This document shows positions 35,968-47,329 of a DNA stretch of 64,000 bases, in pieces. The notes under the pieces were generated by a model. It did no database searches. It saw nothing but the letters and a program-made list of their open reading frames with translations, and was not told the DNA's origin. Made by a program: the position numbers and the translations under genes. Each line of letters opens with the position of its first letter. Positions within the stretch are counted from its first letter, which is position 1. Source of the stretch: Drechslerella dactyloides (taxonomy: Eukaryota > Ascomycota > Orbiliomycetes > Orbiliales > Orbiliaceae); the NCBI GenBank assembly GCA_020064725.1, contig JAGTWJ010000007.1:62001-126000 (forward strand), written 5' to 3'.

Positions 35968-36549
35968 TCTCCGATTACCCCTCGAGCGAGGGATCAGCAT
36001 GTCTTTCGTTTCTTGTTTTCCTCTCGGATGAACGAGAGGACGGAAGGGTTGTGTGACTACAGACAGGCTCAGGTCGCGATCGGTTGTTTATTGTACATGT
36101 ATCATGAGGCAGATGACATGGGATCGGGTGAGTGGCTTATTGGCCATTCCTCGAAGGAATTCAGGAAATAATATTGTTCGGCTGCTTGTTGGTCTTGATG
36201 GCATGGAAGCTCTGCATACAAAAAAATACCCCGGCTTTCAAAGCCATTGCTCGTATGCGACAGATCATAGCAGGTGTTTGGGACATTGCACTTTCGTTTT
36301 TCGTGGGGGCGCCGCGCAACTCATTATCGCGATAGCTAGCTTAGCTAGTCTGCTAGAGAGGAATTCCGTCTAGCAATCACTCTTCGTTGGGATTGATATC
36401 GGGTGCTCAGGTTCTTGTTTCCTTCCGCCAGCGGTGAGACACGCACAGGCCTACAGCATGGTGCCTTGGCTAGCATCGCCGTGACTGACTCATCCAGGCA
36501 CGTCCCGCGCGGGATCACCCCGTGTGACTCCGCTGGTGGGTCTGGCACC
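35968..36549. other. Convergent intergenic region
   Basis: About 0.6 kb between the 3' ends of the acyltransferase and the Alb1-like gene. A small palindromic stretch GCTAGCTTAGCTAG occurs near 36335-36350. I see no gene. Confidence 0.5.
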
Positions 36550-36943
36550 TCAGAGGTCGTCGCTGACGTCCATTTCGGTCCCTCTTTGGTCCTTCACATC
36601 CTTGTTTGCCTCCAGGTTTTTCAACAGCTTTTCTTTCCGTCTCGATCTCGTTTCGTCTGCCGGATGGTGAGCATGAGATGTCAGCGCATGGAGCTATGGA
36701 CCAGTTTCTTCCTCACTCACTCTTCATCAAGACGTCTTCACTCTGAGCGGCCGCTTCGTCGAGAATCCTTTGCGCGACATAGGCCTTGTTCCTGTTCAGC
36801 TTGCGGGACTTCTTGGAGGACAGATGGCTGTTTCCGGTGGCTGTGGCCTTAGACACCCGCTTGAGAGTCTGCGAGGGTTTCGCCTTTGGCCTAGCCTTGG
36901 ACTTGGAGCGGCTCGGGCGGTTGGGATTGTTCTTGTTCGCCAT
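36550..36943 (-). CDS. Small basic nucleolar-type protein, Alb1-like
   Basis: Exons 36943-36721 and 36656-36550 give 109 aa. The donor GTGAGT overlaps an apparent stop codon in the unspliced frame, and splicing extends the protein by 35 residues. It is very rich in Lys, Arg, Ser and Pro at the N-terminus (SRSKSKARPKAKPS), with a short helical block SSKKSRKLNRNKAYVAQRIL and another basic helix RRKEKLLKNLEA. The acidic tail ends DVSDDL. The composition and the KK-RKL-K-AY block resemble Alb1, the partner of Arx1 in nuclear export of pre-60S ribosomes, but the match is weak. It could be another small ribosome-biogenesis factor. Confidence 0.55.
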
Positions 36944-37311
36944 GGGTGGGAATCGGGATGGTTGCTTCTGTGTAGAAAGTTTCTTGTGGTCGCAGCGAAT
37001 GGTGTCGCTAGAAAACTTGCGGTCGTCACGTGATGACGCGACTGGACTAGCGCGCTGCCGAAAGCGCAGTTTCAATGACGCGTCGCTGCACGCGTGGAGT
37101 CATACTTCGTGCGGGGTACCTTCCAACTTTCCGGGATCCCGCTCGGGCACTTGAGCGTGTGCAGCTCTCGTCCGCTGCTTATTTAAGCCAGGCCTCCACT
37201 GGTAAATGCTCCTGGTGTCCATTTGTGAAGTATCGCGATCTCTGAACACTCGGATTGCAATTGAACCTGGAGTAGACTCAAACAACAGCTATTACAGTAC
37301 GAACTACAAAA
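36944..37311. promoter_or_regulatory. Bidirectional promoter between Alb1-like gene and rvt
   Basis: 368 bp separate the two divergent start codons. The segment contains an ACGTGATGACGCG stretch near 37026-37038. A minus-strand frame extends the Alb1-like gene upstream to 37075 but adds nothing recognisable. A housekeeping neighbour sharing the promoter could set the basal expression of rvt (inference). Confidence 0.45.
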
Positions 37312-40300
37312 ATGGAAACCGCGAGAGCAGCCACCGACGTCAATGCCATTGCTGAAACCAGGACCCTGGTCACAGGTCCGCAAAACCCCAACTAAATTGT
37401 ACTATTGTCTCGGAGCAGCCCTCCACTGACGTGTGATTCAATTCTATCATCCTGCACGAGCAGCCATCAAGCTCAAGCAGCTCTACCTCAAGAAGCAGGA
37501 ATGCGAAAGCCACTTCGTCGAGGTCCTCGAGAGTGTCGAGAAAGCTGCGACCGAGAAGGAAAAGCTCAAGATATTGGTCGACGTGAACGCAAAGCGAGGC
37601 CATCACTACAATTGGTCCATCTTCGACAGCAACTCTAATGTGGCCGGTGGGTCTCCATCTTATTATCCCGCGGCCCGTGGAACCCCTCTCATTGGGGGCC
37701 GAGTCGATGGCTAACTTCTATGTATGCGGCCATAGACTTGTTCTCTATGGCCGAGAATGACCCCACGGTCTCCGACGAGCTGTTCAAACCTCAACGAGTT
37801 CATGCCGAACAATCAATTCGTCGCCGTAAGTCGAGCATATGATCCTTGCATTGAATATATATAGCTGCGGTTTTTAATCATTTCTGAACCATCAGTCCTT
37901 CGGAAGACCCAATACACTTCTCTCTTTGGCTCCATTTTCAACGAATGGATGAACTTTGAGGGCAAATTTGACGTCTCAGATGACGATAGAGACGGCGTCA
38001 AGACCCCAAGGTCTGATGACGAGTCTACAACTGGCATATCCTCAGATGCGGCTGGCCGCCCTGAGAAATTAGCACAAAAGGCCGAGCTGGAAAGCATCAT
38101 CTTTGATCCAGATCCAAAAGCAAAGCCCGAGGAGCTTGTCAAGTACCTTGAGAATCTCTTCAAACAAGCGGAAGAGGATGCAAACAAAGCCAACACAAAG
38201 AAGCCGCTCAGTCTCGAAATCTTGACCGATGATGATTACACACATGACGATGAGGAAGACGGCCATAAACAAGACGATGAATCTTCCGCTGTCAAGGAAG
38301 ATGAAAATGATCAAAACTACCTCAGTGGGTTTATGGGTGAAGTTTTCACCATGAAGAAGCTCCGGAACACCATCGGCAGATTCAGCGGCTCGTTCAGGAA
38401 ACATGAAAGCATGGGTATAACTGACGTCAAGCAATCCATCCATGGTCTTATCAGCGGGGAGCTCCTCACGGAAGCAAAGAAAGAGGCTTGCAAAGAAATC
38501 CTTCTTAGCGACGTGATCCTCGGGGAAATTGCCATGGTGTTGAACCTAAGACTCCGTGAAATTGAGAACTGGAAGTACGCGGATCCTAGTATTCAAATGA
38601 ACTTTCGGCGCCATTTGAATGGGAAATACCGTTGTTACGCCGATGAGCCCCTTCTTGATGCCATATTCCTCCAGTGGATTGGCATCAGATGGGGAATGGA
38701 GGTACTCTAATTCGCAATTTTTTATGAAGTATAAAGCGTTCGTTGACCAACCTTGTTCCCAGCTACGGAGGGTCCTGGAACTCCTCCACAACAGCACCGC
38801 ATGGCTCCAGCCCGAGAAACCTATTGATGATGCTAGGGTAAACTTCATTCCCTTCCAGCATCCGGAGTATATGCTAATGGTTCCCACAGCAAGAGGTTAG
38901 GAATCTGATGCTTTCGAGAGAATCGCTCAACAGCGCTGCACAGACAGTCCAGGCGCATCAGAAAGCGTACATGAAGGAGTTTTTCTTGACTCTACTCCCC
39001 GAGAGTTTGTACGATTTCCGCACTTATAACGAGGACGGACAGGGTGCCGACGAAGAAAAGAAGGATAATGAGAAGATCCGCCGTGCTCGTAATGAGGAAC
39101 TCAAGCAAAGACTCCTCCAACGTGTCTTGATCGACAAGCAATACTTGGAAGCTGTTGACCCCGGCAAACCGTTTACGGTCGTCCAGGCTGACGCGTACAG
39201 GTTCGCTCAAAGCCAAAGCCACGAGGTTATTCTTGCTCTTATGAAGTTCATCGGGGTGACAAAGCATTGGTTGAAGTTCTTCGAGTCATTTCTGAAGCTC
39301 CCTGCAAGATTTGAAGCTGGTGGGCCCACGAAAGAGAGCAAGAGGGGAGTCCCAATCAGTCATCCGTTGGGGTTGGTCTTTGGTGAAATTCAACTCTTTT
39401 TGATGGAGTTTGCTGTCAACCGTGCAACTGGGGGCACATTGGCACTGTTCCGAGTATGATATGCAATTGCATTATTCTATTACATATATCAGAACAGCCG
39501 ATACTGATGTTCCTGAAATACTAGATGCACGACGACTTCTGGTGGTGGGGTTCGGATGAAAAGCAGTGTGAGCTTGCCTGGAATACAATCAAGGCATATT
39601 CCGAATTGACTGGTACCGAATGGAATCTGGACAAGAGCGGATGTGTCCACATAACAAGTCAGCCGACAGAATCGAATACCCAAATTTCTAGTACTCTCCC
39701 GACGGGAGAAATATCCTGGGGGTTCATCGCGCTCGGAACTGACGGCGTCTGGAGAATCAAGCAAGACGAGCTTGAAAAACACATTGCAGAGATGAAATTG
39801 CAAATGGACTCTCAGAAGAGCATACTTGGGATAATCGGTGCCTACAATCGGTCAGTTGCACATCACATTCCAACTGTCTCTGGTACGATGATTCTAATCA
39901 ACGGCTTTATCTAGCTACATGAAATTCTTCGTCCGGAACTTTGGCAAACCGGCCCGTGCATTCGGAAAACAGCATGTCGAACAGATAATCACAGCGGTCA
40001 CGAAAATCCACAATTCGCTCTTCCCTTCCCACGATGGCAACGTGCTCTCGTATATCGGCTCGCTAGTTACTACGCGCTTTGGGGACGAGATCTCAGGCCC
40101 CATCCCGCAGGCATGGTTGTTAATGCCTGTCGCCAACGGCGGGCTCGGGGTTCGGAATGTCCTGTTTGACATTCTCCCGATCCTCAAAGCTTACATTCAG
40201 GAAGACGAGGCATACGAACGGCAAAAACGGGCAGGAACCTTCTACCGCCCAACAAATTTCAAACAGTGTATCAAGAAAGACCGGATAGAATACGAAATCG

Positions 40301-40782
40301 CGCGAGACAATTGGCTTAAGCCTTCTAGAACATCCAAAGTGTCATGGGATCACGATATTCCCGACGAATGGTTCGACGGCATGGAAGAATGGCTGCAGTC
40401 ATTATCTAGATCGAGCGGCAACCGCCGCCGCCGCCAAAAGCAACACCCCTTCATCACCTTCGAAGAGTTCATTCTCGGCCGCCAAGGCAAGTTTACCTAC
40501 TGGGGCGATGTCTGGAAGGAGCTGGCAGAGACTCCGATCCATTCACAGCGGTATGCATTCGCAGAGAGAATCCAAAGGGCGCTCTCTTCTGCTACCTATT
40601 CGCCTGTCGAGTGGCTCAGAAGAGACTACGCGACCAATACGCCATATTGGAGGAGCTGGCTCTTAGGTTTTGGTGAGCAGGCCCTCGATGCCTTCGGGGA
40701 CTTCAGGATCACAGAGGAGACGCGGTTGCCGGTTGCAATGATTGATATCTATATGAATTTGAAGACAAAGTGGGATCAATGA
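37312..40782 (+). CDS. rvt: Cellular reverse transcriptase of the rvt class
   Basis: Eight exons (37312-37375, 37464-37646, 37736-37825, 37896-38701, 38763-38837, 38890-39453, 39525-39850, 39915-40782) give 991 aa, all in frame. The N-terminal region is coiled-coil and acidic. The fingers/palm region includes the motif-A-like VVQADAYRFAQSQ (Asp about 507), the block ISHPLGLVFGEIQLFLMEF, and motif C FRMHDDFWWWG (Asp 597-598). The three catalytic aspartates are therefore present. AYNRYMKFF and FGKPARAFGKQH follow in the thumb-like part. These match the rvt genes, single-copy reverse-transcriptase-related cellular genes found in fungi and some other eukaryotes and bacteria. No integrase, RNase H, endonuclease or terminal repeat is attached, which separates it from retroelements. 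Function in the cell is unresolved; the Neurospora protein polymerises NTPs and dNTPs. Confidence 0.87.
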
Positions 40783-41544
40783 GCTGGCGTTAGGATCTAT
40801 TGTATTGATTACTTCTGGAGGGGTCAATCTGCAATCTGTAGATTTTGAAGAAATAGGATCTTCCAATCCGAATAACGAAACACCGATTGCTGAGGGTATT
40901 CGTACATATATGTATGCATGGTGTCTGAGTAGTCCGGTAATCCAATAATATCAATTTGTGGGATATATACAGAAGAAAGAGCAAAAAAGGCCAAATGCGA
41001 CGTACCTGACGACGGGAACCTGGCTTTCCTTTGTGGTTTATTGACCACGGATCGCACAAGTGCATTGCAGGGGAATATAGACAAATTGTCTCGGGAGCCA
41101 GACTGCCGTACTTTACTTCGCCGTCGCGGTTTTGTGTACGGGACAAATAGACACATGGGCTGAGCAAGCTGTCAGACGGCGCCGCGTCCAGGATCATATG
41201 AACACGACGTATGGCTATGCGTTCATATGTATTTTTCTCCATGAGAAGTTGAATTTAGTCTGTTGTTTTTTTACCTGTTGCAAATTTCATCCCGAACCTT
41301 CGTGAACTAACCCGAGCGTGCAAGGACTAAGCTAGAGAGTCATGGATACCTAGGTAAGTATTCATGCTGTCATCCGAGCCACACTGTTACCTTCATCAAC
41401 GTGCAGTGGCATCAGATTTGGTGCTGTAATACTGCTCATGCTCAACTCATATCATCTTACATCGCTCAACGTATCAGCTTGCCGAGCCATCGATTTTAGT
41501 CCTTCGAAGCTTCGTTGTCATTGTATATCAAGTTCTACTAAAGC
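40783..41544. other. Intergenic region
   Basis: About 0.76 kb between two co-directional genes. It holds a palindrome copy at 41347-41356 and AT-rich tracts after the rvt stop. A frame on the minus strand (40790-41242) has no recognisable features. Confidence 0.5.
41347..41356. repeat. Palindrome TACCTAGGTA, copy 3 of 3
   Basis: Exact palindrome followed by AGTA, so 14 bases are shared with the copy at 1805. It lies about 190 bp before the coiled-coil gene start. Confidence 0.7.
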
Positions 41545-42326
41545 ATGGACGATATGGATCTTTCTGAAATCACCTCGAGGGATTCAGCCTTGGGAGGCGC
41601 TTTCCGCGAGACCGCCGTCTCACCCACCATCCGAGAATCCGAGATCAATCAGCCGCATGCCAGCGAAACCTCCACCAAGGTTGGGCGTTCAGAAACTATC
41701 CGCGCGCTCAAGACACAACTTAGAAGCTTGGAAGATGAGGTCGACGCCGTAAGTAGAAAGGTACCACATGAACACAACTCAACCCTAACTGTAGGATCGG
41801 ACAACTTTTAGTGTGACAAACGAATTGCAAATCTTGAAGCGGAGCTCCGGGAACGGGAAATGAAGTCGCTGGAGTCCCAGAGCGACTATGCAGCTTTACA
41901 ACAAGATTATTTTACCATCAAACGCGAATACTTGAAAAAGGAGGAGGAACTCCTAGAACGACTGGAAGATATAAAGCTCTATAACGAAACACTTGAGAAA
42001 ACGCTCGAGTTTGTTGAGTCGGAAAAAGACAACAATCTCGGCCCCGCTGACAAGACTATGCCTAAGCTTAGATCGAAAACGACCAGGTCTATGTTGGACA
42101 TCCAATTAAAAGAGACGAAGGCCTTGACGGAATATCAAGAGGAAAAGGCTGAATTATGCGTAGATACGAGGCCAGGAGAAGGAAAACTCTCTCTGCATCC
42201 GCGTTGAAGAAGAAGACAGAGGTTATACAAGAAGCCGAAAGACAGCGAGATCAAGAGCTCAGATCACTCGAGACACAGATTCTTGCTCAATTGCGAGCGG
42301 CCCAGGGACCCTCGGTGAAGGATTAA
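41545..42326 (+). CDS. Small coiled-coil protein, function unknown
   Basis: Model exons 41545-41748, 41812-42086 and 42176-42326 give 209 aa. The first intron is clear (GTAAGT, 63 nt). The second (89 nt) has a weak donor GTCTAT; it is proposed because the frame otherwise stops at 42207, while a different frame with strong coiled-coil character runs to 42326. The N-terminus is acidic (MDDMDLSEITSRDS). From about residue 50 on, heptad-like Leu/Glu/Lys-rich sequence dominates (LKTQLRSLEDEVD, KKEEELLERLEDIKLYNETL). I do not recognise the family. It may be a real small structural protein, a decayed fragment of a larger coiled-coil gene, or a gene with a one-base deletion. Confidence 0.55.
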
Positions 42327-42894
42327 AACGCTCTCTGCCGAAGCAGATAAAGTACAGCAACCTATTCAAGCTTTGAACCTCGTCAGTCTCGCATCATGAT
42401 ATCACAATACTCAAGCTGGATTCTAGCGCATATCAAAACGGGGCCACTGAAGAATAAAACTGTAATCTAGCATACAGCTCATATCTGACTAATCGCAGGT
42501 ATGCCAATATTTTTTCGGGAGCAAGTGGCAAGAGGAAGAGAACGGGGTCTTTGGGTGACAGGACTTGGGGAACGGAAGGATTTTGAGACGTGCTGTTTAT
42601 TTTCGCGACTAGCTATAAGATCCAGGTCTTGTGGCTGTTATTTGTTCCTTTTCTCTCGATAGCGACTGGATTCTGCATTGAAGGGGAGCGCGTGATCTTA
42701 GAACTTGCAGCTTCTTGTAGCCGGGAATTGGAATATTTAACTTTGTCTCGCGAGCCAGACCGTCGTACTTCGAGGATTCGATAAAAAGTGATATATTTAC
42801 ACGGGCCTAGTATACGCCTGACTGCTTCGCAAAGTAGCTTAGTGCATCTGCTGCTATATATACATCCACATCGATACTACTGGCTATGATTGCT
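42327..42894. other. Convergent intergenic region
   Basis: About 0.57 kb between the coiled-coil gene and the 3' end of the GH74 gene. No gene was seen; AT-rich around 42400-42520 and 42780-42870. Confidence 0.5.
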
Positions 42895-45802
42895 TTACAA
42901 GCACTGAGAGTAGTACGGGTTGCCGACCTGGCAAGTGTATGGACTCGCGCAGACAGTTGGGCCCTAATGAGAGAAGAGATGTCAGTTGACGAAAACCGAG
43001 ACGTATAGGTCGTGAATGTTATAGCTTACTGTCCAGCCGATACCACCGCATTGCCCATAGTGGGTCTGGGTCGGTCCGCTTCCAGTGGTCGTAGCTAAGG
43101 AATAAGTTAGAGGGTTCGAATTCATAATGTATAGAGGAATTAAGCGGGGCTGTATAAGAAGATTGGAACTTACTGGTCCTGCTGGACGTCGTTGTCGGCC
43201 GGCTTGAAGTAGTGGTAGTCCGACTTGAAATAGTGGTAGTCCGGCTAGAGGTAGTGGTGATCCTGCTCGATGTTGTCGTGGTCCTGCTTGATGATGAGCC
43301 AGTAGTCGTTCTACTGGTTGTCGTAGTGGTTACCGGGGTGGTAGTCCTGGAGGTGGAAGTAGTCGCGCTGCCTGTCGGTGGCGGACTAGAGCAGCTTGGG
43401 TTTCCATAGAAGATTCCACGACCGTTGGTTCCGACGAAAACACGCCCGTAAACCTTGTAGTCAACTGCTACTCGATTTGCGTCGGCGGCACCAAATCCGT
43501 AAGCGTCGTTGATGCGAACCCAGTTGACGCCAGCGTCATCAGTACGGTAGACACCAGCAACACCATCGATGGTGAAGAAACCGGCGATTGACCAGTAGGC
43601 ACCGCTCGACTTTGGTGCTCCTAGATCGAAGTGACCACCGACTGTCGGGCCACCAATTTTGGTGAAACTGACGCCATAATTTTGAGATCTGTAAAGACCG
43701 TCACTTGCAGAAACCCAAACGTCACCAGCCAGAGTTGGATTCGGCACGATCTTGTAGACGGCGGTCGCGCTACCGAGGGTGGCGGTTGCAGTAAAGCTTG
43801 AAGCACCGTCAGTCGAACGGTAGAACTTATTGGTCGACCCGGCATAAAAGACGGTGTTGTTGCGACGGTCAGCGGCGATAGCTGCCCCTTGTGGCAAGGA
43901 TGATATTGAAGTGAACGCATTGGTGTACTGAGATCGAATGGGTCCCATGTTGGAAGGACTCCAGACCATAATGTCGCCTCCTGCTGACAACGCGATTGTG
44001 CCAGCCTGGGCATTGTTGGAAGCGTAAATTCTGTTCCAGGATACACCTCCGTCGTTCGAAGATGCCAATTCTTGCAGATTCGTACCGACGCGAACAAGTT
44101 GCAGCGGATTGTTCCCGGAATAATCGATGTCTGTGGTGCCAGAGAAGTAAAGATGGAACTGATCCGTTGGCGTTTGAGCGACGTCCAGATTCCTATGAAG
44201 GAAACCACCGGCGTCATACATTCCCGAAAGCAGGATGCCAGGGCCTGTAGGCGGGGATAGTAGGTCCTGGATGGCGGTTTCTTCAATACCGTTGGCCATG
44301 ATTTTAAGCGTTACATTTCGGGGGCTGGCATCCCATTTGAGGAGATCACGCCCTCCAAGAATCGTTGCACCAGTTCCGTACAGCCAATGATTGGAATCAA
44401 ACGGATCGATGGCGATGGATTCCATCATCCAGCCGACATCTTTAGGGTCCGTCGCGGTTGGATCGAAGACCCACGGTGCCGGGCTAGAGTCTATTGCGTA
44501 GTACTTTGCACGGGTTGGATATGATACCCATTCCCAAATGGAAGTCCATGTAGTACCACCATTGGTGCTTCGCCAGATGATGCCATCCGGCCACCAAGAA
44601 TTTAGAGCTGCAACCATGATCGTTCCGGGCTTCTGCCTGTCAACAGCAAAGCCTCCAAAACCGAAATAGATATCACCACTCGGTGATGGCGGTGTGATGT
44701 TAGTCCAGGCGCCGCTCGAGATGTTATATTTCCATACGGATCCTAGAGTCCCATCATATGGGCCACCGCCATTCGAATAGGTCACGTAAAGAACATTCTC
44801 AGCGGGTGAGTAGACACCCTTGTGTGGGACATAGCCAGTTGGTTGTCCCGGAACAGCAGTCCCTATCAGAGCAGTTAGCAAGCCAACTTTAGCCGTCTGG
44901 AGGAACACAGAATACCCGCTTACAAGTAGCACCGGCATTATTGCTGACGAAAACCGAGCTACCAAGATCAGCGACGCCGACGAAGATGCGCGGAGTGGCG
45001 ACAGTTTTGCTACCACCGCTATTTTCATCAAAGGTAATCCAGGCGATACCGATGGGGTCCTGCTGGTACTCGCTAGGATCCGATGCATTAGGCCTGAATG
45101 TTCCAACGTTGGTGAATGAAGAAACTTTGGCCCAAGTGACGCCGTAGTCGCTAGATTTCCACAACCCATTACCCGAGCGGGCTCCGAAAAAGAGAATGTT
45201 GTTGGAATGAGGGTCGACAGCGAGACGCTAGAGGAAAGAACTCAATAGTCAACGTCGCGCTTTCCAGTTCGGTTCCGTTATAAATCCAACCTACCTCGCC
45301 GATGCCTCTACCTGGCATATTACCTCCAACCTTGAAGGGAAGAGTGGTTTCGGCCCAAGTATTACCTTTATCCGTGGATCTCATGATGGCGCCATTATTG
45401 GGATCCCACGATATTGTGTACATACCGACGGCAAGGTAAACGCGATTAGTATCCACAGGGTCGGTAGCAATTGCATCAACACCCCAATGATTCCTAGAAA
45501 CTTGATGAGCAATCAAATCGCGCGATACATCTGAATGTACTGAAAAATGCGACATACCAGTTCGGTGAGCCAATGTTATCGTTCAAGGCGGTCCATGAGT
45601 CGTCAGAATTGAGTCTATACGCTCCACCAATGTCGGTTCTAACGTAGGCAAGGCCTCTCTCTGAAGGGTTGAACACGATGCCAGGAATAAAACCACTGCC
45701 TCCTCCGACCTTGACATTTTTCCAGGTGTGGCATTGCGATGGAGCTGCAGATGCTAAGAGTGGCACAGCCGCTGCTGCTAACAGAGCAGATACTGTCACC
45801 AT
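42895..45802 (-). CDS. GH74 xyloglucanase with C-terminal CBM1
   Basis: Six exons (45802-45558, 45493-45295, 45227-44924, 44862-43174, 43094-43030, 42963-42895) give 856 aa. A signal peptide (about 1-19) is followed by the GH74 hallmark YVRTDIGGAYR, whose Asp is the catalytic base in this family. Two beta-propellers follow, recognisable by repeated Asp-box-like strands such as WRSTNGGTTW, SNDGGVSW and RTDDAGVNW. NGRGIFYG closes the catalytic part. A Thr/Ser-rich linker then leads to a cellulose-binding CBM1 with HYGQCGGIGWTGPTVCASPYTCQ and the ending YYSQCL. It would be secreted and hydrolyse xyloglucan backbones, and CBM1 targets it to cellulose. CBM1 is split by introns at its border and inside GWT/GPT. 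Confidence 0.95.
43175..43300 (-). repeat. Imperfect tandem repeat encoding TTTSSRT linker
   Basis: Units of about 21-27 nt encode variants of TTTSSRT (TTTSSRI, TTISSRT, TTTSSRP) between the GH74 catalytic domain and the CBM1. Such O-glycosylated linkers vary in length between strains. Confidence 0.75.
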
Positions 45803-45981
45803 GGCTGGGCACGTTTAATCTGAACCGTAACTACGAATCAGCTGTTGTTGAACGTCAGACCCATTTTCACGGAGCCTGGAGCTTTCAGCATATTTTATAG
45901 ACAGCGTTGACCTCATGGATCCAATGCTCCCTTGTCTTCGGATACGCTCCGCCGTTGGGGATCCTCATGTGTTCTTTATAA

Positions 45982-45988
45982 TTTAGCC
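45982..45988 (-). promoter_or_regulatory. Possible XlnR/Xyr1 site (GGCTAAA)
   Basis: GGCTAAA on the minus strand lies about 180 bp upstream of the GH74 start codon. This 7-mer is the established binding sequence of XlnR, the activator of xylanase and many hemicellulase genes in Aspergillus and relatives. CreA-like SYGGRG hexamers occur at 46135-46140 and 46142-46147, consistent with carbon catabolite repression, though such short motifs also arise by chance. Confidence 0.5.
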
Positions 45989-47246
45989 TCACTGCTCCGG
46001 CCTGCTCGGAAGGGTGCAGGTGTTAAAGTATAACGGCAGGACCTTATGAGTTATCTTTTCTTCCGTATATCACTTGAGCGGATTTTACTGGGTACGGTTC
46101 GCAGTAGACGGTACAATGCTTGAGAAATTCCGAGGTGGAGACCGGAGAGAAATGTCGTTCACGGAGCTAGCTTCTCCGATATGAGAGGTGAGCAAGGCTT
46201 AGCCTGTGGGGCTCTGGTTGGCGTCATCCCTTGGGTATCCATCGACATGTGTATCCGGACTCCTTCGTGTATGCGTAAGGGCAGAGGTCGGGAAATGCAT
46301 GGCCTATTGGAACTACGCAATATGCCCAATCGTTGGTAAATTTGCGCCCGATCAATTGACCGAACGCAAAGACGCGAGCATCGGATAAGATTCTATGCGT
46401 CTGTGGACACGGTCTCGGTTAATTGTGGAATTATCCGGTGGATCGGGCTGTCTACCATGGTTGACCGCCTCGACTGCCGGCATCTGTCTGGTAATTCTCG
46501 GTATAGCCCGGCAAAATTTACCAGAATCTGCGTATGTGCGAAGCGGGCGGATAGTTGAGGAAGTGACTGTACGGGGGCGAGTGATGCAGTGGCTGGAGAT
46601 ACTTTTCCATGAGTCCCGCCCAAGGATGAAACTGAGGCATGCCGCGCGCAGGCCTCGAGGTGAAACACTAGCATCACGCTGTGCATCCCGCGGGCCGAGA
46701 TCCGGCATTTTAGTTTCAGCTCACCAGCCGCAGACACTAGCCAATCCTCGCGATTTGTAGACGACAAATTTGTTGCATGGTGCCCAAGCACCGGCCTGGA
46801 TGTCATGTGTCGCAGATTCCGAAGTCTATGTATACTGGATGTCTCCTGTCAAAGGTGGCGAGGAAGGGTTTGGTTTACGAGACCACGAAGTGATTGAATG
46901 AACGAATGAATGAAGACTCTTCAAACGCGTGATGCGTTGCAGGTGACGTTCTTCGAGTTGTCTCGGCGGGCGCAATATTGCAATGTGAGCTGTGCACGGG
47001 ACGAACCGTTGTCCTTGAGCAATGCGAGTGCTAGCTGGTGCAACTCGCAATTATTTGCATCGCACCAGAACGTTCTCTGGATCCGTCCCGACGTCCTCCT
47101 TCTTGTTCGGTCCGTAGACGCTTCGGAAAAATGCCGGCATGCCGTGGACGCCAGCACGTCCTACTACAGCTCGCCTCCAACAACCTGCAGAAGGTCCAAG
47201 TATTACCAAGGCGCGTGGCGAAAATCGCAAATTCCAAAAGTCCAGT

Positions 47247-47329
47247 CCGGTATCGACCATCGGTACGGCTCCCACGCCGTCGTTCAGCTCAAGCTCCGGT
47301 CTTGTCCTCGCTTCGATCGTCGATACCGG
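47247..47329. repeat. Inverted repeat, 11-bp arms
   Basis: CCGGTATCGAC at 47247-47257 is exactly complementary to 47319-47329; the arms extend imperfectly outward and inward. The loop is 61 nt. It is not next to a gene end. Confidence 0.55.

Noticed and set aside
38702..38762. Apparent frameshift in rvt after GGAATGGAG
   Set aside because: A 28-nt removal or one-base error first seemed necessary, but a normal 61-nt intron (GTACTC...TTCCCAG) restores the frame, so the gene is treated as intact.
43212..43409. Val/Leu-rich plus-strand ORF resembling a membrane peptide
   Set aside because: It is the antisense of the Thr/Ser linker repeats of the GH74 gene.
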